From positions 2,960,501 to 3,024,500 of the forward strand of contig CM043954.1 of assembly GCA_014529385.2 (NCBI GenBank): DNA of 64,000 nucleotides. The letters are read 5' to 3'. The notes under the pieces are model-generated. The model did not search any database. It saw only the letters and a program-made list of their open reading frames with translations, and was not told where the DNA came from. Positions 24,289 to 38,540 of this stretch are shown one piece after another (position 1 is the stretch's first letter; each line of letters begins with the position of its first letter). Made by a program: the position numbers and the translations under genes. The DNA comes from Adiantum capillus-veneris (lineage: Eukaryota; Streptophyta; Polypodiopsida; Polypodiales; Pteridaceae).

Positions 24289-25505
24289 TTATCCTTCAAT
24301 GCCGATTGAAGATGAGCAAAATCTCAACTTCTCCTTGTTGACCACCTTTGTAAACATGTCTGCAGGATTTTCACTTGTATGCACCTTTCCTAGCTTTAGC
24401 TGTTCCTCTTCCAAAAGAGTGTGTATAAAGTGATATCTCACCTCAATGTGCTTTGTCCTTGAATGAAAGGTTGAGTTCTTCGCAAGATGGATAGCGCTTT
24501 GGCTATCACTGTACAAGACACAATTGTCTTGTTTGAATCCAAGCTCTTCTAAGAATCTGTGAAGCCACAGAATTTCTTTGCTTGCCTCCGTCATTGCTAC
24601 ATACTCTGCTTCCGTGGTAGAAAGTGAAACCACTTTCTGCAGCTTTGAAGCCCAGCTTATTGCTGTGCCTCCAACCGTGAACACATAGCCAGTAGTGCTC
24701 CTTCGAGTATCTTTGTCACCCGCCATATCTGCATCAGCATACCCTTCTAGAAAAATATCAATTCCTCCAAAATACAAAGCATTTTTTGTTGTCCCTTTTA
24801 GATACCTAAGTATCCACTTCACAGCTTGCCAATGCTCTTTACCTGGGTTGTCCATGAACCTACTCACAACTCCCACTGCATGTGCAATGTCTGGCCTAGT
24901 CCAGACCATAGCATACATTAGAGAACCTACCGCTGCAGCATATGGAACTTTAGACATATAGGCTATCTCCTCTTGTGTCTTTGGACACATATCCTTCGTT
25001 AGTTTAAAATGACCAGCCAAAGGTGTAGAAACTGGTTTTGCATTTTGCATTGCAAACCTTTCTAGTACCTTCTTGATGTAATCTTCTTGAGATAGCTTTA
25101 TTGTCTTCTTAGTCCTGTCCCTTGATATTTTCATACCAAGTATCCTCTTTGCAGCACCTAAATCTTTCATTGAAAAAGATTTGGATAGCTCCTCTTTTAG
25201 GTCTTTGATGTCCTCCATGTTAGCACTTGCAATCAACATGTCATCAACATACAACATTAGGATGATGAATTTTCCATCTCCCAAATTCTCCGTGTAGACG
25301 CAGTGATCCGAGTTGCATCTTGTGAATCCATGATCCAACATCCATCGATCAAACTTCAAGTACCATTGTCTTGATGCTTGCTTTAAACCATACAAGCTCT
25401 TCTTTAATCTACAAACCATTTTCTCCTTACCTTTTACTTCATACCCCTTTGGTTGAAGCATGTAGATTTCCTCCTCTAAGTCACCGCCATGAGGGAATTC
25501 CGGAT
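24289..25505 (-). pseudogene. Element H: Ty1/copia reverse transcriptase-RNase H, 5'-truncated
   Basis: An open minus-strand frame of at least 390 codons. Reverse transcriptase: CRLKKSLYGLKQASRQWY and the catalytic LYVDDMLIAS. Connection: GSLMYAMVWTRPDIAHAVG. RNase H: GYADADMAGDKDTRRSTTGY, STTEAEYVAMTEASKE, SDSQSAIHLAKN and the C-terminal ENPADMFTKVV. The stop is at 24289-24291. The frame continues upstream of the first ATG with GGDLEEEIYMLQPKG, the normal copia context, to about 25500. There family similarity ends abruptly, so gag, protease, integrase and the first part of reverse transcriptase are missing. The remaining part is free of stops, which suggests fairly recent activity before truncation. 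It would copy element RNA in the cytoplasmic virus-like particle. Confidence 0.93.
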
Positions 25506-28150
<2,645 letters not shown>

Positions 28151-29116
28151 TGTTAACTGAGTCAACTCAGTTAACAGAAGCTTCTAAATACTGAAGACCG
28201 AAGACATACAAATGCACATCAAGGATGAATACAAAGAAGCAGTGAAGATTGGAGTTTCACACTTTTCACATTTTTCCAAAATGGCCATGTATTGTAATTT
28301 CCCGAATTATTTATCCATTGTGATAATTGTAACATGTTACGGGCTCAATAAGAGTTCCAAGGTGTAAATTCATACGTCAGTTAGTGTACCTAAGTTGCAG
28401 ATACAATAAGTGTGGAGTCTTAAAGGTCTTGGGCACTAGACATTACACATTTTAGACCTTGGCTAAGGTATAAAAGCCAACTTTGTAAAGATTTTATTAA
28501 GTTTTGGATAATGAAATACACATCGTGAGCTAAAGGCGCTCACTCCTCTCCTTCTCCGTGCTTCCTACTCCCTCCCCGGTTGTCACATTGCAGTTGTGTT
28601 TGTTGCATTGCAACCGCAGGCAAGAGCTCTACGCATTGACGTAAGCAGTACACAGTATTTTATAGCTTTTGGCGTCGTCGACCCGTGGCCTAATTTCATC
28701 ATAACTAGGAATTTACACTTTCAAATCAAAGACTAAGCATAGGCGGGTTATTGGGGCATCATTGCTGAGCATTTAGATGCATTGTGGATAAAAAACGACT
28801 AGGTCAAAAATTCACTGCTATTAATAATCGCGATTTTGGAACTTGACCTAAAGTGGGGTTTGAGACCATAAGCATGTGTGTTTAGGTCTTATAAACTTGT
28901 CCTAGAAGTTTTGTTACGTTTGGATGTCATTTGATGCTGTAACGAATGTGATTTGTTTGCCGATGAGTGATTGGCTTTTGGTGATTTCAGTCACTTGAGT
29001 GTAGCGTGAGTTAGATGCGAGTTGTTAGTTGTTTTCCAAGAGATTGACAACCTCTTGTAGTCTCTATGCACTAGTCGAGTCAGCTTCGTCCCATGGATTG
29101 ACAAATTAATCGTGGT
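28151..29116 (+). repeat. Element E left LTR
   Basis: Starts TGTTAACTGAGTCAAC. A conventional CA end would be at 29103 (GGATTGACA), but identity with the right copy continues through AATTAATCGTGGT to about 29116. It includes GGTATAAAAGCC near 28468, a good TATA box. Confidence 0.8.
28467..28476 (+). promoter_or_regulatory. TATA box in element E LTR
   Basis: GGTATAAAAGCC, repeated at the equivalent place of the right LTR (near 30090). It marks the probable U3/R boundary. Confidence 0.5.
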
Positions 29117-29775
29117 CAGCTTGCAAAGCCATTTCATATGCTTTTATAGCTACACTATCTTTCTGAAGACCCCTCAAAATCATTCTGGCACAACATATTT
29201 TTTTCCATGCATTTCTGTGTATGCATAAATAGGATGTCCCACCATTGGACATATGCATTAGACACTCTTTTTTGCTTCCACCTATGCACCTTGAGTGGAC
29301 TACAACAGGCAACAAATGTTCCATCATGCTACCCTTTCATATTTATTGTCTCTTTATTTTCATATCTATCAAAAAATAATCCCTTGAGTACTTTATTAAT
29401 ATTTTCCATTCTAATATGTACTCCAATAATGCGCGTATCCCAAAGGCACTTTTTTCCCACTAGGTTTTTTCCCTTTGGTCATCGAGGTATTAAACCCTAA
29501 TTTAGAACCTCATCGTTCTATTTCCCTTGTACATACTTTTCGTAAATAAATAGAAGCCTCCTCTTATGCTATTACAATGGACAAATGCAATATCATCTCT
29601 CACATCAGACATATTCGGACCAATGAAGATGCTGCAGCATATTGAACCTCATCAAAAAATTCAACGACATATGAAGACAATCAGCCCATCAACAACCAAT
29701 CAAAAACCTTCCACAACCTCCACGGACACTTTTCAACAGTGCCCGAGGACGGGCACTAAAATCGGAAGGGGGGAA
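29117..29775 (+). other. Element E interior, non-coding
   Basis: Contains AAAGGCACTTTTTTCCC, ACTAGG and TTTTTTCCCTTTGG words. The same signature occurs in reverse inside element B near 51190-51235 and is a common 3'-end signature of plant LTR elements. The final 13 bases are purine-rich. No recognisable protein. Confidence 0.6.
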
Positions 29776-30741
29776 TGTTAACTGAGTCAACGTCAGTTAA
29801 CAGAAGCTGCTAAAGACCGAAGACCAAAGACATATAAATGCACATTGAGGATGAATATAAAGAAGCAGTGAAGATTGGAGTTACACACTTTTCACATTTT
29901 TCCAAAATGGCCATGTATTGTAATTTCCTGAATTATTTAGCCATTGTGATAATTGTAACATGTTAGGGGCTCAATAAGAGTTCCAAGGTGTAAAGCATAG
30001 GTCAGTTAGTGTACCTAGGTTGCAGATACAATAAGTGTGGAGCCTTAAATGTCTTGGGCACTGGACATTACACATTTTAGACCTTGGCTAAGGTATAAAA
30101 GCCAACTTTGTAAAGATTTCATTAAGTTTTGGATAATGAAATACACAGCGTGAGCTAACGGCGCTCAGTCCTCTCCTTCTCGTGCTTCATACTCCCTCCC
30201 CGGTTGTCACATTGCAGTCGCGTTTGTTGCATTGCAACCGCAAGTAAGAGCTCTACGCATTGACGTAAGCAGTACACAGTATTTCGTAGCTTTTGGCGTT
30301 GCCGGACCCGCGGCCTAATTTCATCATAACTAGGAATTTACACTTTCAAATCAAAGACTAAGCATAGGCGGGGTATTGGGGCATCATTGCTAAGCATTTA
30401 TATGCATTCTGGGTCGAAAACGACTAGGTCAAAAATCCATTGTTGTTAATAATCGCAATTTTGGAACTTGACCTAAAGTGGGGTTTGAGACCATAAGCAT
30501 GTGTGTTTAGGTCTTATAAACTTGTCCTAGAAGTTTTGTTACATTTGGATATCATTTGATGCTGTAACGGATGTGATTTGTTTGTCCATGAGTGATTGGC
30601 TTTTGGTGATTTCAATCACTTGAGTATAGCTTGAGTTAGATGCGAGTTGTTAGTTGTTTTCCGAGAGATTAATAACCTCTTGTAGCCTCTATGCACTAGT
30701 CGAGTCAGATTCGTCCCATGGATTGACAAATTAATCGTGGT
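29776..30741 (+). repeat. Element E right LTR
   Basis: The same length as the left copy with a few percent divergence by eye. Preceded by AATCGGAAGGGGGGAA. Confidence 0.8.
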
Positions 30742-31554
30742 TCTTGCTAATACTGCAATAAGATAGGATGGTGAGGTTAGACATGCGTCCCACAAACCAC
30801 AAGCCCGTTGAAGGCGCTTGCATGACACTCAGCTAGTGTATAGATGTACCAAAAACCAGCCCGCAAACACCTTGCAGGACTCCTACTGCATAGAACCACA
30901 ACCGACTATGGTGGTAGAATACATCACAAAGGGGCGTGAGAGAGTATGCCTCCACCCACCCAAACGTGTTCGTAAAAACCGGCGATAAATCAACCTTGCT
31001 ACTGGACCGTACTTAGCCCAAAAAAAGACCAGAACAAGCCCATTGTGGACGCTAGTGAACAGACAAGGTACCACCACCCCACTGCGCAACACTTGCTTGC
31101 AATTATCTGTAATAAGCACACACGGCTACGTTGAACCTGTGAGCTGAAAAAGCCTGACAGTGAACTACTCGTGGCCTTGGTAGTGTCATCGACATTTTAC
31201 TCACAAAGGACATGGAATGGGATTCTTCAAATGAGTGAACCTCTTTGTATTTCCTTTTTTTATAAGGGCAGTGCCAACAAACTTAAAAGAGGAGAAATTT
31301 AGTGTCTATGGAGAGTGAATTTGCCTCTGACATTGGTAGTGTCTCTGACATTTTCCACATAGGCTTTATATTTTGTATTGAACAAGAGGTTGTTGAACCA
31401 TGGAGAGTGCTTCAGTTGCTACCGCCACCTTTGAACCAACAAAACCAATCTAGCAGGGAGAGTAGATAGAGGCACCATAGCCCAAAACCCTCAGAACTTA
31501 CAAACCCATTCGCAAGCATGTCTCCTACATCCCCTTGCTAAGTGTACCCTTGCC
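30742..31554. other. Unassigned sequence
   Basis: No coding or structural feature was recognised. A phrase GGTAGTGTC-x-x-x-GACATTTT-x-C-x-CA occurs twice (near 31180 and 31333). Confidence 0.4.
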
Positions 31555-31559
31555 ATTCT
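31555..31559. repeat. Target-site duplication of element C (left)
   Basis: ATTCT, matched at 56788-56792 some 25 kb away, beyond the two nested insertions. Confidence 0.85.
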
Positions 31560-31690
31560 TGTTGGGACACGGAGGGAGACCGGTTGCTTAAAAACAATTC
31601 AACACATGCTCACAAACATCTCCATCAACCTGTCAACATCTTTCCCCACTTTCCAAGCACACACACACGTACACCCCTAGACTATGACGC

Positions 31691-31754
<64 letters not shown>

Positions 31755-32299
31755 CATGGAATTGACAGACAAGATTGTAAGAGTGTGTAAGAGATTTGTA
31801 AGAGATAGAGACTTGATTAGAGAGTACACAGCAAATTAAGCATAGCATAAGAGTGTAGAGAAGAGAATGTGCAAGAGAAAGGCCTAAATCTAGCCCCAAA
31901 CTCCTAGGCACCTCTTCTTGTGGAGTTTGGTATTTAATATATTATTTGTGAGTTTAAGGTGCCAAAATTTGAGGGCCCTCTTTTACAACCACTTCACTTT
32001 TGTAAATGAGTAAAGCTCATTATTTCTTGCATGTCCCATAAGGGGAAGTTCTCACTACAATTATTTACAGAACCATAGTGGGTTATTGTAATGAAAATCT
32101 AAAATATTGTGCAAGTACAAAACAGTCAAGAGGTTTATTGCCTGCACCTCTTCGTCAATACCAAGCGTTCCACTCTACAAATCATCATCAGCAACAACTC
32201 AATTAGAAAAATAAAATAGACAACACATAATTAACCATTACACCAGCTATCCCAATTGTAGCTAACCACTACAACAGGAGGGTGGCCAATCTCGTAACA
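31560..32299 (-). repeat. Element C 3' LTR
   Basis: 740 bp from TGTTGGGACACGG to CAATCTCGTAACA. It contains a CA microsatellite (about 31690-31753) that is nearly absent from the other LTR, so the tract expanded after insertion or contracted in the other copy. Confidence 0.9.
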
Positions 32300-32310
32300 T
32301 CCCTCCCACC
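32300..32310 (-). other. Polypurine tract of element C
   Basis: Minus strand GGTGGGAGGGA directly before the LTR start TGTTACGAG. Confidence 0.8.
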
Positions 32311-32346
32311 AGGGATAGCAACTTCCTCAGTTGCTCAATAGAGGAA

Positions 32347-35300
32347 TCAAGTGGACCGTGAGTGATGGAAACTATGGAGAAGGTCTGGGAAGTTGCAAAA
32401 AAACTTTTCAGGCATCCATTTGGCATCCTCTCTAGGGTGGCCCTTGAAAGTAAAAAGGTAACGGTTATAAACCATACCAGTGTGTGTAGTGGTGGTCTCG
32501 TGATCAACTATTTTTGCAGGGATGAGTTGCTCTTCTTGGTCTACAAGTGACCAATGTGACATGAGTAGACAAAGAATCACCATACACAATTTCAAATGGA
32601 GATTTACTTGTGGCAGTGTGAGTGGTGTTGTTATATGCAAACTGTAGAATATGCAGGTAATCGTCCCATTTCTTGGTTTGAGAAGAAACATAAGCTTTTA
32701 ATAAGTCAACGATGGTGCGATTAGTGACTTCAGTTTGACCATTAGATTCAGGATGGAATGCAGAAGTAAAATCAAGTGTGGTTCCAAGATTTTCCAAAAC
32801 AGTAGTCCAAAAAGGACTAAAGAATTTGGAATCTCGATCAGATATGATAACTTCAGGCAAACCATGATGTGAAAAGACAGCTTTAAGAAATAGAAGTGCA
32901 GCTTGATGTGCTGTGAGTGTTTTCTTACAAGGAATGAAGTATGCTTGTTTGGAAAAATGGTCAATGATAGTCCTAATCATATCATGCTTGTGAACTATGA
33001 GTGGGAAACCAGTAACAAAATTCATTGAAATATGTTCCCTAAGTCTTTCAGGAATGGGGACAGGGTATAAAAGTCCCAATTTCTTACCTTTTGTTGCTTT
33101 GATCTTTTGGCAAATCAAACAAGTTGAAACATATTGTTTAACATCAATTCTCATAGTAGGCCAATAGAAATCACGACATAAATTTTGAAAAGTTGCAGTG
33201 ATTCTTCAATAATTAATGTACGAAAAGGTTTAGTCACACACAATTTATGTTTGAAATAAAGGAAGTTTTCTTGAATAGTGTATTCAAGAAATGTGTGCAC
33301 AGAATTGTCAAGCATATGCAAACATGTCGTTTTGAAGTCATCATCATGTGCATAAGTGTCATGCATAGTGTTAAATGAAGTTCCCATAATGGTTGATAGA
33401 TTATTAAGGGAGGGTCTTCTACTCAAAGCATCAGTGACAATGTTTTCTTTACTAGGCTAGTATTGAATGTTGGGCTCAACACTTTGAATAAAAGCGGCCC
33501 ACTTAATATGTCTATCATCTATTAAGGGTTGAGAAAGTAAGTATCGATACTCTGTTGATCAGTTTTAATGATCAAGTCAGTACCCATTACATAGTGTTTC
33601 TAGATTTTCAATGCATGTACACATTAGTCAATTCTTTTTCATAAGTATTGCACTTGGTTTCAGAAGGTTTGAATTTACGACTTTCAAAAGCAAATGGATG
33701 GTTATCTTGCATAAGGACTGCACCGATACCTTTTCCACTAGAATCAGTGACTACGACAAAGAATGGTCTTTCAAAGCCACGCAGTTGCAATACAGGTGCA
33801 TTAGTCAAAGCATGTTTAAGTGCATTAAATGAGCTTTCTTGTAAATTAGTCCATTCATAAGGCGTGTTTTTCTTCAACAGGAGAGTCAAATAATGTGACT
33901 TGTAAGCAAAGTTACGAAAAAATTTCTGTAATAGCTACAAAGACCGATGAAAGAATGTAGCTCATGCAAGTTTTTGGGTCTAGGCCATGACTGAATGGCT
34001 TCAATTTTCTTGGGGTCTACATGTATTCCCTTACCCGAGACGATGTGTCCCAAATATTCAATTTCAGATTGGAAAAATGAACGCTTTTAGGATTTAGATA
34101 CAAGTGGTTGTGTGAAAGCAGTCCAAATACTCGTTTTAGATGCACTTTGTGTTCTTGTTATGATTTACTGAATACAAGAACGTCATCAAAGAATACAATC
34201 ACAAAATCTTGATGGTCAATAAAAATTTCTTTCATCATGCGTGTGAATGTGGCTGATGCATTTGTCAAAACAAATGGCATGACAAGAAATTCATAGTGTC
34301 TTGTTTGTGTTCTGAAAGCAGTTTTGTATACATCTTGATCAAACATTTTGACTTGGTCATACCCTGATTTGAGGTCAATTTTGCTAAAGATGTTTACCCC
34401 TCTTAGTTTGTCAAATAGATCATCCACTCTAGAAATAAGAAACCTATTCTAAATGGTGATCTTGTTTAAAGCCCTGTAGTCAATACACATATAAAAAGTC
34501 CCATTTTTCTTCTTAACATGAAGTATTGGAGCTCCGTATGGTGAACTACTAGGCCTTATAGGTCCTCCATCAAGCAAGTCAGTGATTTGAGTTTGTATTT
34601 CTCTGTGTGCAGTTGGATTTATACGATAACGTGCTCTACAAGGAGGTTCACTACCCGGTATAATATCTATTTTTTGATCCTCGGGGCGTGAAGGTGGTAT
34701 TCCAGGTAGAGTTGTGCGAAGTTTCAGTTTCAACAAAAATTTGATTTACCAACACTAGATATGTTTTCCCCTGTTTCCAAATTGCTCTTTTGGCTTAAGT
34801 GTGAGAAAGGAGTGGAAATTTTTGGTGTGCTAGTGTTGCTTGGATGGAGAAATTTTTATTATATGAATGAGAGACATAGTACGGGTTTTATAATTAATCA
34901 ACGGGTCAAATTTCATGACGAAATGGCATTCCCAAAATCATATCAAGACCATGCAATGGTGCTACCAAAAATGTACGTGCATGTGTAAATTCACTAGTGC
35001 AAACTTCAATAGTGACTTGGGTTTTACGATTAAAATGTTGATTATTAAAAAAAAAAATGACCTTATGAGGTGAAGAAATTTTAGAGAGAGATAGTTGTCG
35101 TGCCAACCATGCAGAAATAAAATCATGGCTACTGCCATTGTCTAAAAGAATGGTGACATTTTCACCATTCTAAAAGAAAGGTGGCATCGTCTAAAAGAAT
35201 GGTGACATTTTCACCCTTGACTGTGCCTTGCACTTTAAACAAAGTGTGAGGAGATATAGGAGTCCCTGAAGATGGGTTGTCATTGTGGTCATACTCAGGA

Positions 35301-35601
35301 TCATATCCCTCACCGTAATTAGCTTCCACTTCATCGTCATTGGGATTAGCATCTTTGATGAGGTTAACAGTAGCACCGCTGGGGCGGTTGTTTTTGAAGA
35401 GCTTTTGGCTTGGATTTCAGTTGACTCCATTGGATTGGCCATTGCTCTTAACAGGACCTTTTGGACACTTATCTGCATAGTGACCATATTGAAAACAATT
35501 GAAACACTTCACCTTTTTATTACCATTAGAGTTTTGAGCAAGACATTGGTTGAAAGAATTTTGGTTGTCTCGTTGCTGCGTGTTGTTGTTGGTGTTGCTA
35601 T
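32347..35601 (-). pseudogene. Element C Pol with end of Gag (chromovirus), heavily damaged
   Basis: Minus-strand order: CCHC knuckle CFNCFQYGHYADKC (near 35490); protease DNGSSHDFISAWLARQ (near 35130); reverse transcriptase with [12 protein letters not shown], stop TAG at 34449-34451, then LRGVNIFSKIDLKSGYDQ, MPFVLTNASATFTRM and FFDDVLVFS (34736-34158); RNase H with TDSSGKGIGAVLMQ (33889-33608); integrase (33154-32504) with CLICQK, DRDSKF and GQTEVTNRT; chromodomain with YLFTFKGHPREDAKWMPEKF (32500-32400). Damage: frame changes between blocks, several stops, and the first catalytic aspartate of integrase read as asparagine (SMNFVTG). The stretch between FEIVYGDSLSTHVT and the chromodomain has lost roughly 150-200 codons. 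Not functional. Confidence 0.92.
35598..35601. repeat. Target-site duplication of element D (left)
   Basis: CTAT, repeated at 46771-46774. The fifth base differs (G left, A right if the LTR end is counted). Confidence 0.7.
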
Positions 35602-37313
35602 TGATAGCCGTTTTTTCGGCTCTTTGTAATTGCCACAGTGAGTTACCTCACCCTACCAAAATCACCCAAACACTGTGGCTATCCCTACCATTTCACTGTA
35701 CATAGGCGTGCGTGAGTCACGGGACTTTTCCCATATCTTCTTAAAAAACCCTCAATTAGCTAGTCATTGGACTAGTTGAGCCAAAAAAATAAAAAAAAAT
35801 AAAAAATATAAGTATATTATGGCCCACGCGTATGTAAATATTTCTTTGTATATAGGGCCTAAATAAAAGATTTTTTCATAATTATTTTGGTATTTATTTA
35901 AATATTTCTACCTAGGTGTGTGCTATTTATGCTCTGTACATTGCCTCACCATTACCACAACTTTTTCTTACCATTTTTCATACTCTTTATTCCATATAGA
36001 AATATTTTCATGTAAGCTTCTCTTATATTTGGTGTAACTCCACCCCAACAAAAATCCAAAAAAACTAGTTTTATTTATGTGTATATTTTTTCACTATTGT
36101 GATTTTTCCCTTCCTACATCTATTTTGTTTTTTTTCTAAAAAATTAGAACACCAAAAATATTTATCTTTTTATGGTAGCCTCATAATGAGAGATATTTCT
36201 TTTGACCCCTTTATATTTTTTTCCACTTATATTATTTATATTTGACATGTACATATTTTTTAGACCCCTCAATATTTGATTTTCTTAGTTGTACTATTCA
36301 CTTATATCATAATATCAACAATATCTTCAATTATAGACCTACCAAATAAGATCAAGGGTAGGTGGCATGCATACATGCACTATGGAGAGCTCACTCTTGG
36401 AGGTATTCAAAAGAATCATCCAAAGAAGGACCCCACAAGGACCTTGTGCAGTGGAAAAAAGTGGTCGATTTTGCTGAATTTTTAAAGTTCACTTGCTCTC
36501 CGAATTTGAAAAGGTGATACAAACAAAAGTTGTAGCTCGTGGGCTGAACGTTTGCCTCAAATTTTTTCATATTTTTTTGAGCTACGAGCTGTGAGCTATG
36601 ATTTTATTAGTGGACCCCAGTTTTCCCATGCTATGCAGCCACACTCTCTCTTCCACTTTATCATTTTCCTCTTTCACACACACTTCTCCACTCATCATCC
36701 CCACCTCTCTCACCACTCCTCTCTGCACCCTACTCACCTTCTCCTCAACCTTGAAGAATAAGAGAAACCATGGTGAACTCATACCTCCCACACACAATTC
36801 CATTCCAAAATTGACCACCTAGTCTTATTTTTCCTCCTCCAATTTACCCATATCTATCAAAAAAACCACAAAATTCAGCCTCTTCTCTTAAAAGACAGCA
36901 TCATGGTGGTTGATTACTCAGCTTCAATTACCTTGTCTCTCAAGGAAGGTCAAGAGTGGAAAAAAAATGTACTGTCAAAGCTAGTGGACCATCAACAAGC
37001 GTCAAAATTGGCCCTACTCAAGACACTTGGAGCATCAACCTTGTAAGAAATCCACCTTTTCTTACCTCTTGATAGTTTTTCTTCCTTATTTGTATCCTAC
37101 ATGGATACTCCCATTGTAAATATCCAATTCCATTTGTAAATTAATACTAACTCTACTAACACTAACCCACTATGAAAAGTCCTATCACCTCCATTTCTCT
37201 CCTCTCTCTTTCCCCACCAACTTCTTGATAATTCCAAGCAAAAGAAATTAGATAAATGGCTGAAAATCTAACCCAACCATGGTTAGAGGAGTAACCCTAG
37301 CCTTCAAAATTGC

Positions 37314-37320
37314 TATAAAA
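37314..37320 (+). promoter_or_regulatory. TATA box in element D 5' LTR
   Basis: TTGCTATAAAAGGAGGGTG, the best core-promoter match in the LTR, about 0.9 kb before the LTR end. The same sequence is at 45866-45872 in the right LTR. Confidence 0.65.
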
Positions 37321-37977
37321 GGAGGGTGTGGCTAGCACAAAAGGGGGGAGCCATAAGCAAGAGCACTATGCTATAGCTTGAGAAGCCAAGCTCAACCTCT
37401 CTAGAAGGAGCTCTTGAGTGGAAGCTCATTGTCTTATGCATGTGCATGTGTTGTAATAGGGGATTAGCAAGGGAACTCTATGCCATTGTAAGAGAGAGAG
37501 TGATCATTCAATTGAGAGTAGGAAATCTATCATTTCTCCTACTAGTGTAAGCCCGACATTTGCTGAATCAAGGAGGGTGGATTTGGACTAAGCTTGGATA
37601 CTTTGTCTCTCTTCCCACGTGAAGTAATGGACAACAATGATGTGTAAGTGTCTTGGTGTTTTTTTGTTAAGTTCTTGATAGCTTGTCTCTAGTGTTGTCA
37701 TCAATTTAGCCATAAATCCCACATACTGTAAGAGGGCGACAGGGTGGAGAGGACTCCCCTGGCCTTAAGACAGTGAGTGGGGTGGCTTTTCTTGTGATGT
37801 GTTGTGGTGTAATTTACTCAAGCTATGATGAACAAATACTAATATCACTTTGATTGGTCATGACAGATTTGTAAGAAGGTATTAGTGCAACAAAACCCCC
37901 CTCCCCCTTCTCTCTCTTTCTTACATATATAATTGTGTTTGCTTGACCATTGCCGATACGTTTCAAAGCAGCCCGAG

Positions 37978-37980
<3 letters not shown>

Positions 37981-38055
<75 letters not shown>
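37981..38055 (+). repeat. CT microsatellite inside element D 5' LTR
   Basis: About 37 CT units downstream of the TATA box, so it would be transcribed into the element's leader. The right LTR has a similar tract at about 46532-46607. Confidence 0.95.
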
Positions 38056-38057
<2 letters not shown>

Positions 38058-38234
38058 ACGCGTCCTAGTTCGCATCCAAAACTAGGTGGTGCCCCAAATT
38101 TGTGTAGGGTTAGGTTGCGGGTTTGTGTGTGTGTTTGTTATTTTTTTCCAACCCCAACCCATTGAGCAGCACGGGAGCCTTGAAGGGTGTCTAGAGGTTG
38201 CTCTTCTTGTTGCCCTCCCTGGACCGCTTCAAAT

Positions 38235-38252
38235 TGGTGCCCCCACTGAGGA
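38235..38252 (+). other. Primer-binding site of element D
   Basis: TGGTGCCCCCACTGAGG starts three bases after the LTR end. The TGG start fits a tRNA CCA end. The tRNA species was not identified, and it differs from the initiator-Met type used by elements A and C. Confidence 0.7.
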
Positions 38253-38306
38253 ACGGCTTGTGTATTTTTGTGTAGAATCAACCTTTAGCATAGTCAAGTA
38301 GTTTGC

Positions 38307-38519
38307 ATGAACCACGAAAATTTGTATGATCCCTTCATTCCCATTGCAAGGCAAAAGGTACACATAATTGTTAGTACTAAGTTGCAATTTCAACGTGTCA
38401 TTCGTAGAATTTTAGGTCCTCTTAGGTTGGCCGAGATAAATGCTTCAGTAAATCCTTTTATTTTGCCTCTCATTAGGTATGACCTTAGTTTGGACGTCTA
38501 TATTTTTGTTTTGTTTTAA
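38307..38519 (+). CDS. Element D leader ORF 1, 70 aa, unknown
   Basis: ATG-initiated, between the primer-binding site and gag. The protein opens MNHENLYDPFIPIARQKV and ends with NPFILPLIRYDLSLDVYIF. No known domain was recognised. It is clearly related to leader ORF 2 (38541-38759): both share a basic/hydrophobic stretch with FQ, then E-I-x-A-S-x-N-P, ILPLI, a tyrosine, S-x-DV and IF near the end. Many codon differences between them are silent (GAG/GAA, TTG/CTA, CTC/CTT, AAT/AAC), which is what selection on the protein gives. Both sit in the same frame, 21 bp apart. Whether it is translated from the genomic RNA is unknown. Confidence 0.55.
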   Translation: MNHENLYDPFIPIARQKVHIIVSTKLQFQRVIRRILGPLRLAEINASVNPFILPLIRYDLSLDVYIFVLF

Positions 38520-38540
38520 GCATTAGGTCATGCATAGACC

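Larger units (their letters stand above)
28151..30741 (+). mobile_element. Element E: short LTR retrotransposon derivative
   Basis: Two direct repeats of about 966 bp (28151-29116 and 29776-30741) start TGTTAACTGAGTCAAC. They enclose 659 bp whose right end is a polypurine tract (CGGAAGGGGGGAA) at the second repeat, so the element lies on the plus strand. The interior has no pol domains. It keeps the 3' untranslated part also seen at 17340-17643. No primer-binding site follows the left LTR and I found no target-site duplication, so the 5' interior was lost or the copies recombined. Confidence 0.75.
35602..38231 (+). repeat. Element D 5' LTR
   Basis: Starts TGATAGCCGTTTTTTCGG and ends GGACCGCTTCA. 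The first 900 bp are AT-rich. The TATA box is at 37314-37320, and a long CT microsatellite (about 37981-38055) lies in the transcribed part near the 3' end. Small reading frames inside (for example 36276-36485 and 36552-36761) recur in the right LTR because the LTR is duplicated, not because they are selected. Confidence 0.95.

Noticed and set aside
29106-29327. Minus-strand 73-aa frame in element E interior
   Set aside because: There is no recognisable family, it crosses the LTR boundary, and it is likely chance.
35155-35215. Short ~50-bp direct repeat in the protease region of element C
   Set aside because: A local tandem duplication in a dead gene; no further significance seen.
36276-36761. 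Small ORFs present at two places (also 44828-45313), looking conserved
   Set aside because: They lie in the two LTRs of element D and are identical because the LTRs are duplicate copies, so the repetition is not evidence of coding.
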